A stretch of 35,381 bases of DNA from the NCBI GenBank assembly GCA_002148405.1, contig MUGG01000173.1, forward strand, positions 1 through 35,381. Direction: 5' to 3'. Under the pieces are notes generated by a model, which saw only the letters and a list, made by a program, of their open reading frames with translations, ran no database searches and was not told the origin of the DNA. The position numbers and the translations under genes are program-made. The DNA comes from Alkalinema sp. CACIAM 70d. GTDB taxonomy: Bacteria > Cyanobacteriota > Cyanobacteriia > Leptolyngbyales > Leptolyngbyaceae. Position 1 is the first letter of the stretch. The number at the start of each line of letters is the position of its first letter. Positions 15,601-23,108 of this stretch are shown in pieces.

Positions 15601-16866
15601 TTCGACTAAGATGCCGCCCCCCAACTGTTCCGCAAAGCAGTAAAAGAGAACCCGATCGACATTGAGAAACTTGCGGACTTCAGCAGCAGCCGTTGTCAAA
15701 ATTTGCTGCACATCGAAGGAGCGAGAAATTTCTAAGGTAATGCGCCGCAAAACCCGTTCCTTGTCAATCTGCTGGCAGAGGTCAGCTTCTGCGAGTTTAC
15801 GTTGGGTGATATTGTTGACTGACCCTTCATAGTAAAGAATCTGTCCATCCTCGCCTCGCACCGCTCGCATATTCTCGGAAATCCAGAGGAAGTTGCCAAA
15901 GCGATCGCGAACTTGAGACTCATAATCAATGACTGATCCATGAGAAGTAACCCGATCAATTAATACCTGACGATGATTGGGATCGATATATATTTCTGTA
16001 GCGATATCGTTGACGCTAGAAATAAATTCTTTGGGGGAATCATATCCATATAGTTTCGCCAGAGCCGGATTAACACTGAGATATTGCCCCTCGATCGTGG
16101 ATTGATAAATGCCTTCCGATGCATTTTCAAAAATGCTGCGATACTTTTCTTCTGCACTACGTAAGGCAGACTCTGCATCATAGCGACGCCGTTCGTTCCG
16201 GTAGGCGGCAATGATGCCACTACAGGTTGCTAAAAATGGTTTAAATTCTTCCAAAAGGTCTGGCTGATACCCATTGGGGCGATTCGCCAGCCCAATCATC
16301 CCGACAAGCACCCCTTCGTTGTAGAGCGGAATGCCTAAAAAGGCATTGAGGGGGGGATGGCCTTTGGGTAAGCCGCCACGCCGTGGATCGGTACTGGGCT
16401 CATTGGAAATCAGAGGCTTGCCCGTTACCAAGACTGTCCCAAAGAGAGTGTTAAGGTTCCGGAACTCCATGCCTTTGGGTTCGTACTCATCGTAGAGTTG
16501 CCGGGTGGCCTCATCCCAGGCAATATTGGTGATGGAATGGGTCTTTAAGTAAGGGCAGCCCCGAATTTTCATGTGGGCTTCTGGGAAGTAGGGCTCCTGG
16601 GTGGAGCTGTAGAGCACGTCCCCAATAAAACCATAGGCACTATCAGTTAGGGACAGTAAATTTTCCAGCAAACCGTTGAAGAGAGCCTTGGGTGCTTCGG
16701 CATTAATAAACTGCGACTGCGCCGCCATAATTGCCTGCAGTAAATCGTTTGGATCATACCTTCGTGCCGCATCCTGTGCATTTGCCACAGAAGAAATGGG
16801 AGGATGGGCGATGACATCCTGGGAAAAGAAGGAGTGGGGATGGGCAGCGATCGGCAAGTCTTCCAC
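12610..16866 (-). CDS. multi-sensor hybrid histidine kinase (GAF-PAS-GAF-GAF-HisKA-HATPase-REC-REC-Hpt)
   Basis: This 1418-residue phosphorelay protein carries, in order: a GAF-type domain (about 55-225); PAS with PAC (240-357); a phytochrome-like GAF (375-530); a third GAF after a short coiled coil (565-705); HisKA with SHEIRTP (phospho-His737); HATPase with N, G1 (DSGIGIP) and G2 (GGTGLGL) boxes (845-968); receiver 1 (Asp1039); receiver 2 (Asp1184); and Hpt (AAHTLKG, His1352). All phosphotransfer residues are intact, so a full His-Asp-His relay within one chain is possible. No transmembrane segment is seen, so it is cytosolic. In the second GAF, the position where cyanobacteriochromes carry the bilin-binding Cys is Asp468, so it probably does not bind bilin covalently. 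The GTG start has GAGG five bases upstream. No response regulator is adjacent, and its signal is unknown. Confidence 0.93.
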   Translation of the reverse strand: MEDLPIAAHPHSFFSQDVIAHPPISSVANAQDAARRYDPNDLLQAIMAAQSQFINAEAPKALFNGLLENLLSLTDSAYGFIGDVLYSSTQEPYFPEAHMKIRGCPYLKTHSITNIAWDEATRQLYDEYEPKGMEFRNLNTLFGTVLVTGKPLISNEPSTDPRRGGLPKGHPPLNAFLGIPLYNEGVLVGMIGLANRPNGYQPDLLEEFKPFLATCSGIIAAYRNERRRYDAESALRSAEEKYRSIFENASEGIYQSTIEGQYLSVNPALAKLYGYDSPKEFISSVNDIATEIYIDPNHRQVLIDRVTSHGSVIDYESQVRDRFGNFLWISENMRAVRGEDGQILYYEGSVNNITQRKLAEADLCQQIDKERVLRRITLEISRSFDVQQILTTAAAEVRKFLNVDRVLFYCFAEQLGGGILVESSDPNWLLPQEHFTADHSLQLQQTIIFQDQVTETHANIYQSNLSTDYVDWLSALQVQAIASVPILQGDQLWGLLIAHHCRAPHHWEDLEIDLLQQLTTQIGIALQQSQLYQQTQAELKERERAEQELRESEAAMRELYQIISQSDRAFEQAIRDLLKMGCLKLGMNMGMLSQVSDDQVEVLYSWCSSGASCKQVTLPLAETYCQEVLQHQRTISILSVTGSEWRHRTCHRDLNIQSYLGTPIWVHGQLYGTLAFYGFSQRTQPFRSIEQEILHLMAQWIGSEIERQQAAQELAQARDAALAATRAKSEFLATMSHEIRTPMNAVIGMTGLLLDTSLTPEQADFVETIRNGGDTLLAVINDILDFSKIESGKLELEEQPFDLQLCLEEAVDLVMPQAQDKRLEVAHHMHPTVPQSILGDVTRLRQVLVNLLSNAVKFTEKGEIMVSVNPYLPPSSSEAANTAPLPTDRTDRVELCFAVQDSGIGIPPERMDRLFKPFSQVDSSTTRKYGGTGLGLVICKQLIEIMGGHIWVESEVDRGTTFYFTIAAQPLNALPQTLPTSSHVMDGKRVLIVDDNPVHGKILHQQLNNLGITSQIVDSGRSALACLQQGAAFDLVIIDLRMPQMNGLELAQAIHQLPQWSKLPLVLMSSLDRSELGEVNNDQHFAGILSKPPKRSQLFDTLVEIFDRQSQPSAIPVSSASNQLESQLAEQHPLRILLVEDNAVNQKLAIQLLKRLGYRADIASNGLEALEAVERQTYDLIFMDVQMPEMDGLTATQELCKRYLPHQRPRIVAMTANAMVGDREKCLNAGMDDYVSKPVRIKDLIQALKNTQLRSTSPTLENAAMLNNRSLAALTLMPEVSQPTPEQPALDSRPAPIDEEAIGELLDMLGEEGISVFVEIIHNYFEDAPTCLRQMEQAIAQQDANGLKAAAHTLKGISAAIGALPLSEICKELELFGRQGNIDSTQSQILPLLQQAQREYDRVEADLQIRLRPFEAKV

Positions 16867-17580
16867 GGGAACCTCGGGGCAATTTACTCCAAGCTGAACA
16901 AATATTGGGCTCCAACCCGATAGTTATTGAAATCGATGGTGATTGAGATGGTGTGCTACTAACCGATAGAAGCACCCTAGCTTAAGAGTGCCCCACCCAT
17001 CTCAAAAGTCATGATTTTGATAGATAGATTCTTACAGAACTAAGATAATAGAATGTTTAGAAAACCTAATTTTCTTTTGTCCGGATTACGCTGAGATTAG
17101 GTGAAAAATGTAGCTTTGATTGTACCTTTTAATGAGTTTTTGAGCGAAGATTCTCTGCGACTTCACACTATCTGAAATAGATTCTGAAAGTATCAATCAT
17201 CCCAAAAATAATATTAAGAATGACGTTGGGTGCTTCTGCGAGAAGTCTTATTGGCAAAGCGTTATGACTGTGCTGAAGAGAAAGGACGTTGAATCTTTAG
17301 TGGATTATATTAGACCTGAATTTATGACAAGTCAACCAATCGAACAACAAATCGAGCGATGATTGCATAATTGGTGGATAGGGTTGAGTCAGAGAATGAT
17401 GAGCTTCATCAATCCAAACGCTATAAATTATTTGATTTTTAATTATCACTATCATTTATTGCTTCACCGATCGACACTGCGAATCCGGATAGAGCTGCAA
17501 GGTTTAGAGTTCATTTAGCTCTTTTGATGACCCGCTCTGCTATCTGTAATTCTTTCACTCATGTTGTCCAGTCACCTTCA
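16867..17580. other. 714-bp AT-rich gene-free region with possible gene remnant
   Basis: No complete gene. It should include the promoter of the kinase gene near its left end. On the plus strand, a GTG at 17101 opens 24 codons (starting VKNVALIVPF). A different frame is then open from 17144 to a TGA at 17360-17362 (72 codons), within which an ATG at 17264 gives a 32-residue peptide. The two pieces could be one decayed, frameshifted small gene, but I recognise no family. The rest (17363-17580) shows nothing I can name. Confidence 0.4.
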
Positions 17581-18750
17581 TTAACCTATGACTTCCTGAT
17601 ACCGTTGACAGAGTTGGGACGCGATCGCGTCCCAACTGTAATGTTTGCGGGCATAGTCTTGGGCTTGCAGTCCTCGATAGCGCAACTCATGGTGATCCTT
17701 GAGCGCGATCTGGATTGTATTGAACACGCTATCTGTTGTACATTCACAAATCCAACCAGATTCAGATTGTTCAATCTGTTGCCAAATGTGAACTTGATTG
17801 GAAACCATTACAGGTGTACCAACGCACATGGATTCAGCTACAGCAATTCCAAAATTTTCGTAATAGGACGGCAATAGAAATAGATCTGCAATCTGCAATA
17901 GCTCAGTTTTCAGACTGCCGGAAACAAAGCCCGTGATAGTTGTACGATCGCTTAATGGTGACGCTTGAATACGCTGCTGAATTTGGGTTTCATAGCTTGA
18001 ATCCTGGGGATTTCCGCCCGCTAAGACCAAGTGAAAAGGGGTGGTTTGACTCAGCTTTTCCAGCGCTGGAATCAGCAAATCCAGACCCTTTTTAGGATCG
18101 ATACGAGACATAAAGAGTAAAATCGGTCGATCGTTCGGTAAGTTCAGCACAGTTTTCGTTTCAGCAACCGATCTCTCAGCGGTGGGGAGTTGCACCCCTA
18201 GGGGATAGATCCAATCTGTACATTGAGTGCCAAATCGCTCTGACACCTTAGCTTCTTGGTCACTGGTAAAATGGAGCGCAGCCGCTCCTGCTAAATTAGG
18301 CCGTTCTAAAACCTGTGCGTAGAGTTGCTTGATTTGTCGTTTTTTCTGGAGATCCGCTGGATCAAGGGTTCCCAGAGGCCGCAACACGTAAGGCAATCCC
18401 TTGATTCGCGCGATCGTAGCGGCTAGGGAAGTAACAGGTGAAAATAAGGCGTGAATGTGAGCAACATCATAACGATCTGTATTACGCCATAGCCAGGTTA
18501 ATAGCTCGATCGAAAACTTATACCGCCGAAAGGGAGAACATCGGAAATAAATAATTTCATAGCCATCCTGTTCGATGGGAACCCCTAACGGCACTGGGAG
18601 CGGTGCCTGACCTGCATCTCCATTGGCATCGGTGGTGAGAATCGTCACTTGCACGCCCGATCGGGCCAAGGCTGATGACAAACCCAGTACCATCTGACTG
18701 GGCCCACCGTACACCAACGAAATGGAGGGGATAATTTGCAGGATTTTCAT
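17581..18750 (-). CDS. family 4 glycosyltransferase (GT-B), HpsP-like
   Basis: A 389-residue GT-B glycosyltransferase. The N-terminal domain starts with the glycine-rich YGGPSQMVLGL acceptor-side loop. The C-terminal domain holds FMSRIDPKKGLDLLIPAL and the E-x7-E motif (ENFGIAVAE) that contacts the nucleotide-sugar donor in GT4 enzymes. The N-terminal pattern and length fit cyanobacterial HpsP, a glycosyltransferase of hormogonium polysaccharide synthesis; I recall this from pattern only, so no symbol is given. It would act at the cytoplasmic face of the membrane on an exopolysaccharide or glycolipid. It lies 50 bp after the DUF928 gene on the same strand, with a small double hairpin in the gap. 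The GT4 assignment is firm; the pathway is inference. Confidence 0.88.
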   Translation of the reverse strand: MKILQIIPSISLVYGGPSQMVLGLSSALARSGVQVTILTTDANGDAGQAPLPVPLGVPIEQDGYEIIYFRCSPFRRYKFSIELLTWLWRNTDRYDVAHIHALFSPVTSLAATIARIKGLPYVLRPLGTLDPADLQKKRQIKQLYAQVLERPNLAGAAALHFTSDQEAKVSERFGTQCTDWIYPLGVQLPTAERSVAETKTVLNLPNDRPILLFMSRIDPKKGLDLLIPALEKLSQTTPFHLVLAGGNPQDSSYETQIQQRIQASPLSDRTTITGFVSGSLKTELLQIADLFLLPSYYENFGIAVAESMCVGTPVMVSNQVHIWQQIEQSESGWICECTTDSVFNTIQIALKDHHELRYRGLQAQDYARKHYSWDAIASQLCQRYQEVIG

Positions 18751-18765
18751 GCAAGCTCATTGAAT

Positions 18766-18801
18766 ATTGCAGACACTTAATAGTGCACTACTCAGTGCAA
18801 T
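18766..18801. promoter_or_regulatory. paired 12-bp hairpins in the gap before the glycosyltransferase gene
   Basis: CACT-TAAT-AGTG (18774-18785) is followed immediately by CACT-ACTC-AGTG (18786-18797), and both are enclosed by ATTG (18766-18769) and CAAT (18798-18801). This could fold as a three-way junction in the mRNA between the DUF928 and glycosyltransferase genes. There is no U-tract, so it is not an ordinary terminator. Confidence 0.4.
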
Positions 18802-19661
18802 TAATATCGCAATTGGGATTGAGGGCAGCGCACTTTCTCGTCAGTACGAGGTGTCCCGATCGGCATTTCCCCATGGCAGCCCGTCGCCCGCTTCACTTTA
18901 CGGTCTTGTTCTACCGTCTTCTTCAATCCACCCTGTTCCAAAAGATCGAATAGAGCCGTTTTGAGAGCTTTATTTTTCGGTTGATCCAACAAGGGCCCAG
19001 CTAAGGTATCCACTGCGTCGTACCACAGTCCTGCGTCTGCGTAGACTGCCGATCGCTCCGGTACGGCTTCGACTTTAGCCAGTGCGTTTTCTAATTTCTT
19101 GGAAGCCTCCACCCGCTGCAAGTTCGCTTTAATCAACCCAACATTTTCAAAGGATTTCTTGGGGTTACAAACGACTTCCACCGACCATTGGTAGGTTTTG
19201 CCTGTTTGCAGTTCTGGTTGATCGCTGGGATAGGGGAGGGGGATAAAGCCGGATTCACTGGATTCCACACGCTGGATAAATAGCGGTTTTTTGCCCACTT
19301 CACCAAAGCGCATTTCGATCGGACGCTTGCCTGTGAAATAGGCATACAAGGTAGGGCGAGGATTCACTGTTTCTCCGGTATGCCCCACCGGAGCTAGCAT
19401 GGAAAGAAACATCGACTCGCTACTACTACCGCACTTCACTCCAGGGCTGCTCCGAACTCCGGTTCCATCGGTGCGAATTGGGGTAGGACGGTTGGGGGGA
19501 TTGTACTTAGCCCGTTGCGCCGCGATCGCCGGTTGGCTCCCTTCCAACAGAAGTGATTGCTGCACCGTCCCAGAATTCACAAAACTCTGGAGAGCAATGA
19601 GCGCCGCTACGCTAGTTAAGAAAGTGTTTGTGGAAAACCGAAAAGGGTGCAATCTAGGCAT
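18801..19661 (-). CDS. exported DUF928-family protein
   Basis: A 286-residue protein with an N-terminal signal or anchor sequence (hydrophobic stretch about residues 13-30). It is followed by a domain I recognise as DUF928, about residues 75-225: LSMLAPVGHTGETVNPRPT, an ESGFIPLPYP segment, and GKTYQWSVEVVC ahead of a helical tail. DUF928 is largely confined to cyanobacteria and its function is unknown; I recall that its genes often sit beside CHASE2-domain genes, as here. AGGAG eight bases before the ATG supports the start. Two Cys near the C-terminal end (residues 264 and 279 by estimate) might pair in the periplasm. It lies 191 bp downstream of the adenylate cyclase gene. Confidence 0.75.
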   Translation of the reverse strand: MPRLHPFRFSTNTFLTSVAALIALQSFVNSGTVQQSLLLEGSQPAIAAQRAKYNPPNRPTPIRTDGTGVRSSPGVKCGSSSESMFLSMLAPVGHTGETVNPRPTLYAYFTGKRPIEMRFGEVGKKPLFIQRVESSESGFIPLPYPSDQPELQTGKTYQWSVEVVCNPKKSFENVGLIKANLQRVEASKKLENALAKVEAVPERSAVYADAGLWYDAVDTLAGPLLDQPKNKALKTALFDLLEQGGLKKTVEQDRKVKRATGCHGEMPIGTPRTDEKVRCPQSQLRY

Positions 19662-19852
19662 ATTCAGGACTCCTATTAGACGGATTGAGAATCAGTAGTC
19701 AGCGAAACTGGGTGACGATGATTTAATTTGGACAAGAAATACGGTGACTGTATTCCGGATTTGATAGATTTCACAGATTATTCATTCACACATAGGATTC
19801 ACTCACGATATGCTTATGCGACCGGCTCACTGGAGCGCTGGCCGGAGCACCA

Positions 19853-21856
19853 CTATTCTGGAACAGTGGATGGAACTAGCTCCGATTCGCTGGTCGCTAA
19901 AATCTGATAGACCTGCGTGGGTTGTTCCCGCCCTTTGAGTTGCACCGAACCAATCGATCGAGCTGCAAATTGAGACTGGACTAACTGGTAGGTCGAATCA
20001 CTGACCAAAACTCGGCAGAGGCCACCCTCAATACTTTTATCGAAGCTTTCCAAGCGAGCTGCGATGTTGACCGTATCGCCGATCGCCGTGTAGTCCATGC
20101 GTTGTTGGCCCCCCAGGCTGCCTGTAACCGCTGTTCCTGTGGAAATGCCGACCCGCATTTGGATCGTGGGCAACCCTTCCTTGGCCCATTTTTGGTTTAA
20201 GCCTTCTAGCGCTAATCCCATTTTGACGGCGCAATCCACTGCATTGAGTGCATCTTGCCCCACCTCTTCAGGGGTTGTTCTGGCGATCGGTACTCCAAAT
20301 ACAGCCATAATGGCGTCTCCGATGAACTTATCGACGACAGCCCCGTGATCCAAGACAATCTGGGTCATGGCTGCCATGTAGTCGTTCAACCAATCCATTA
20401 AAATCTCGGGATCGGTGCGCTCCGAGATTGTACTGAAATCCTTAATATCCGTGAACAGTATTGTTACGGTCATCTTGCGGCCTTTCAGTCGTCCGTTCCC
20501 GAGGAGTTGATCCCGATCGCGCCAGATGGCCTCGGCAATCTGTGGGGTGACATAACGGCCAAACAAGTTCATCACGAGCTTGCGATCGTTACGTTCCAAA
20601 CTGCCGACATAGCCCGTTAACGCGATCGCCGACAGTCCCAAGGCCAAGGCCGGGGGCACCACCGGAATCCACCAGCCTGCCAGAAAGACCCCATAGGTGA
20701 TGACAAACAAACTGCCCTCCGCCACAGACAAGGCCAAAATGCCATAGCGCGGATTGCGGTAGATCCAGGCCAGCAGCCCCCCGATCGTTGCCCAGAACAA
20801 AATCCAGGCCGCTTCCCTCGGTTCAGAAATTTGCCATTGCAGAGGAAAGCCCTTGGGAAACAGTTGGAGTGGGGGATCGGCCCAGACCTGCAGATTCGAT
20901 CGGCCATTCAAAGCTGCACTAATAACTTGGCTAGCGACATTGGCTTGAATTTCAACCCCGTGGGTTTTTTCGGGGGTGGTGATGGTATTGCCGCTGTAGG
21001 GAGTGTAGAAAAAGTCCTTGAGGCTCTCCGCCGTGGGGCCAATCAAGACAATGCGATCGCGGAAAACATTCCCAGCAATTTTGCCCTGCAAGACCTCCCG
21101 CATTGGAATGGTCTGAAAGGTGCGAGACGGGCCTCGGTAGTTCAGCAGAATTTGGTAGCCACCCGCATCTGCCCCCACATAGCTGCCGTCATTGGGTTCA
21201 AAAATGGGAAACACGGCATTCCGGAGACGCAGGGCAGGGGAGGTTTCACTTTCCGCCTCCGGTTGGATGCCTTGCTTTTCTAAATACATGAGCGCTAGAC
21301 GCAGCCCCAAGCTTTCCAGGGATTCACTGCCGTCGGGGGTTGTCCAATACAGCAAGGCGCGGCGTAGTTTGCCATCGCCATCGGCCACGATATTATTGGA
21401 CGCAGTTTGGCCTTTTTGTTTGAGCAGGTTAGCAGGATTGACCGCTGCTGCATCTTGGCGGCCAAGGCGTTTTTCAATGCCAATTAGGTTGGGCAGCTTT
21501 GCCAAAACCTGGGTCAATCGTTTAGAACCGGGTTCGACGGGCACATCCCGGAAAAAGTCTAGCCCGATCGCGCGGGGTTGTTGCTTCTGAATGTTTTCAA
21601 TCACCTGCGCCAGGGTGTTGTCGTCCATGGGCCAGCGACCGATCGCCTGAATATCGGCCTCGTCCACCCCTACAATAACAATGCGATCGTCGGTCGGTTC
21701 CTGGGGCCGCAGCCGAAAATATTGATCCAGCGCCATCCATTCCAAGGGTTGCAGCCAGCCCAAAGCCCGCAGCAGCACGATCGCCCCTGTGACCGCTGGA
21801 ATAATCATCCAAAGGCCGCGCCACTGCCAAAGTTGTTTACCAAGGCGGTTCACCAT
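19853..21856 (-). CDS. CHASE2-domain membrane adenylate cyclase (class III)
   Basis: A 667-residue sensor cyclase that should make cAMP from ATP. An N-terminal membrane segment (about 17-36) precedes a periplasmic CHASE2 domain (about 40-340). Three hydrophobic stretches (347-420) follow, then a class III cyclase domain (455-655). Metal-binding Asp470 and Asp514 are 44 residues apart, and the adenine-recognising pair is Lys510 and Thr590. Asn597 and Arg601 occupy the transition-state positions with the spacing of known cyclases. Lys-Thr is the bacterial adenylate, not guanylate, signature. A GTG at 21904 would add 16 residues, but it lies inside the stem of a terminator. I therefore place the start at the ATG at 21856, directly after the U-tract. 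No Shine-Dalgarno is visible. Confidence 0.93.
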   Translation of the reverse strand: MVNRLGKQLWQWRGLWMIIPAVTGAIVLLRALGWLQPLEWMALDQYFRLRPQEPTDDRIVIVGVDEADIQAIGRWPMDDNTLAQVIENIQKQQPRAIGLDFFRDVPVEPGSKRLTQVLAKLPNLIGIEKRLGRQDAAAVNPANLLKQKGQTASNNIVADGDGKLRRALLYWTTPDGSESLESLGLRLALMYLEKQGIQPEAESETSPALRLRNAVFPIFEPNDGSYVGADAGGYQILLNYRGPSRTFQTIPMREVLQGKIAGNVFRDRIVLIGPTAESLKDFFYTPYSGNTITTPEKTHGVEIQANVASQVISAALNGRSNLQVWADPPLQLFPKGFPLQWQISEPREAAWILFWATIGGLLAWIYRNPRYGILALSVAEGSLFVITYGVFLAGWWIPVVPPALALGLSAIALTGYVGSLERNDRKLVMNLFGRYVTPQIAEAIWRDRDQLLGNGRLKGRKMTVTILFTDIKDFSTISERTDPEILMDWLNDYMAAMTQIVLDHGAVVDKFIGDAIMAVFGVPIARTTPEEVGQDALNAVDCAVKMGLALEGLNQKWAKEGLPTIQMRVGISTGTAVTGSLGGQQRMDYTAIGDTVNIAARLESFDKSIEGGLCRVLVSDSTYQLVQSQFAARSIGSVQLKGREQPTQVYQILATSESELVPSTVPE

Positions 21857-21859
21857 AGG

Positions 21860-21904
21860 AAAAAAGTGGGATCTCGTTAATGGGTTCCATTCATTAGATC
21901 CCAC
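21860..21904 (-). terminator. intrinsic terminator directly in front of the cyclase start codon (possible attenuator)
   Basis: A 9-bp perfect outer stem (GTGGGATCT 21866-21874 with AGATCCCAC 21896-21904) encloses a 4x4 internal loop. Inside that is a 5-bp inner stem, AATGG (21879-21883) with CCATT (21887-21891), on a 3-base loop. On the minus strand it is followed at once by UUUUUU (21865-21860), three bases before the ATG at 21856. It ends transcripts from the M23 peptidase gene, and readthrough would be needed for a leadered cyclase mRNA. Confidence 0.85.
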
Positions 21905-21915
21905 CCTTAAGGGTG
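21902..21915. repeat. 14-bp palindrome overlapping the terminator
   Basis: CACCCTTAAGGGTG is a perfect palindrome and shares three bases (21902-21904) with one arm of the terminator stem. The two hairpins compete for those bases in the minus-strand RNA. It may also be a protein-binding site. Confidence 0.6.
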
Positions 21916-21946
21916 CCCACCAGGAAACAAAATCCGGCAGTGAAAA

Positions 21947-23044
21947 TTACGATCGCGGTTGAGTGCCTTGAGGCGTTCCTGGGGAATTTGCTTGAGGGTT
22001 GGCTGAATTTTTGGCAACTTGCAGGGATTTAACCAGATCGGCCATGGCGGTTTCTAACTGAAGTCCGGCATCCATGGCCACCCAGCCTTCGTCGGTCAGT
22101 TGCCGCAATTCAAAGTGCAAGTGCGGGCCGGTGGAATTCCCGGTGCTGCCGACTCGACCGATCGCCGCCCCCTGCTGGATCAATTCTCCGGGCTTGACAA
22201 AAATTTCCGACAGGTGACCGTAGAGCGTTTGCTGGGAGCCGTCACTGTGCTCTAGGGCGATCGTTAACCCATAGCCCCCTAGAAAATCCGCCAGCAACAC
22301 CCGCCCCGCCAAAGCAGCTAACACAGGCGTTCCCATGGGTGCACCAATGTCCGTTCCGGTATGCATCCGTTGTTCCCCAGTAATGGGGTGAATGCGCCAA
22401 CCAAACAGGGAGGTAATCGGAGCCGGAATCGCCAGGGGAAACATGAGTTTTAGATTTCCATTACCCATGCGACCAAAGGGCCGAATCAGTTTTTTGCTGA
22501 AGTAACTAGGTGCACTGGCGATCGCGTTGGGATTGACAGTTGCCGGAGTCCAACTGGGGCCACCAGCGGAGAAATTGAGGGAGCCGACTCGTACAGGAGC
22601 CGCACTAGGACTGGAACCAACTGCGACCGCTGTCCCCAAGGATTCCGGCTTAGCAACGGCTCCAGGCACTTCTCGCTGGGTCGCTCCAAGGCTGTAGTCG
22701 GTACGATCGATAAAAACATCCGCTGATTCGACCTGCTTGGGCGGTTCGAGTGATCCCGCGCTAACCTCAGGCTCGTAGGGTTGGGACGATGTATCGATCG
22801 GCGCAACGGGTACCGCATCGGGCACACTACTACCACCGAAGCTTTCTCCTGTCGGTTCCGCAGCCGTCGGAGCTGGACTAGTAACTGCACCAGCATCATC
22901 TAGGGAACTGCTTTGGGCAGCAGCAATCGACGCAAAGGGGACAAGGCTAAGCAAGCAACCAAAGCTAAGCCCGATCGATCGACGGTAGGACAATTTGCCA
23001 AAGGGAAGAAATTGATGCAACTGAATCTGAGGCTTGGAGATCAT
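21947..23044 (-). CDS. exported M23 (LytM-type) metallopeptidase
   Basis: From the ATG at 23044 the protein is 365 residues. It has a signal peptide (about 1-44, basic start, hydrophobic core, AAAQ at the end), a long Ser/Pro/Ala-rich linker (45-195) and a C-terminal M23 domain (205-330). Zinc ligands H228 and D232 (HTGTD) and H310 of HLH (308-310) are present, with H277 as the second catalytic His. The intact set suggests a working peptidoglycan endopeptidase rather than a degenerate EnvC-type activator. A GTG at 23179 would extend it 45 residues into the tolC-like gene and ahead of the signal peptide, so I reject it. It lies 64 bp after the TolC-family gene and is probably in its operon. 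Confidence 0.9.
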   Translation of the reverse strand: MISKPQIQLHQFLPFGKLSYRRSIGLSFGCLLSLVPFASIAAAQSSSLDDAGAVTSPAPTAAEPTGESFGGSSVPDAVPVAPIDTSSQPYEPEVSAGSLEPPKQVESADVFIDRTDYSLGATQREVPGAVAKPESLGTAVAVGSSPSAAPVRVGSLNFSAGGPSWTPATVNPNAIASAPSYFSKKLIRPFGRMGNGNLKLMFPLAIPAPITSLFGWRIHPITGEQRMHTGTDIGAPMGTPVLAALAGRVLLADFLGGYGLTIALEHSDGSQQTLYGHLSEIFVKPGELIQQGAAIGRVGSTGNSTGPHLHFELRQLTDEGWVAMDAGLQLETAMADLVKSLQVAKNSANPQANSPGTPQGTQPRS

Positions 23045-23108
23045 GGCTAGAAAGGGATAGGCAATGGGAGTCAAAAAACTAGCAGTCCAGAGTGAGATAA
23101 CTGAGCCA

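Noticed and set aside
21857..21904. GTG at 21904 as the cyclase start
   Set aside because: The extra 16 codons coincide with the terminator stem and show no CHASE2-protein-like sequence.
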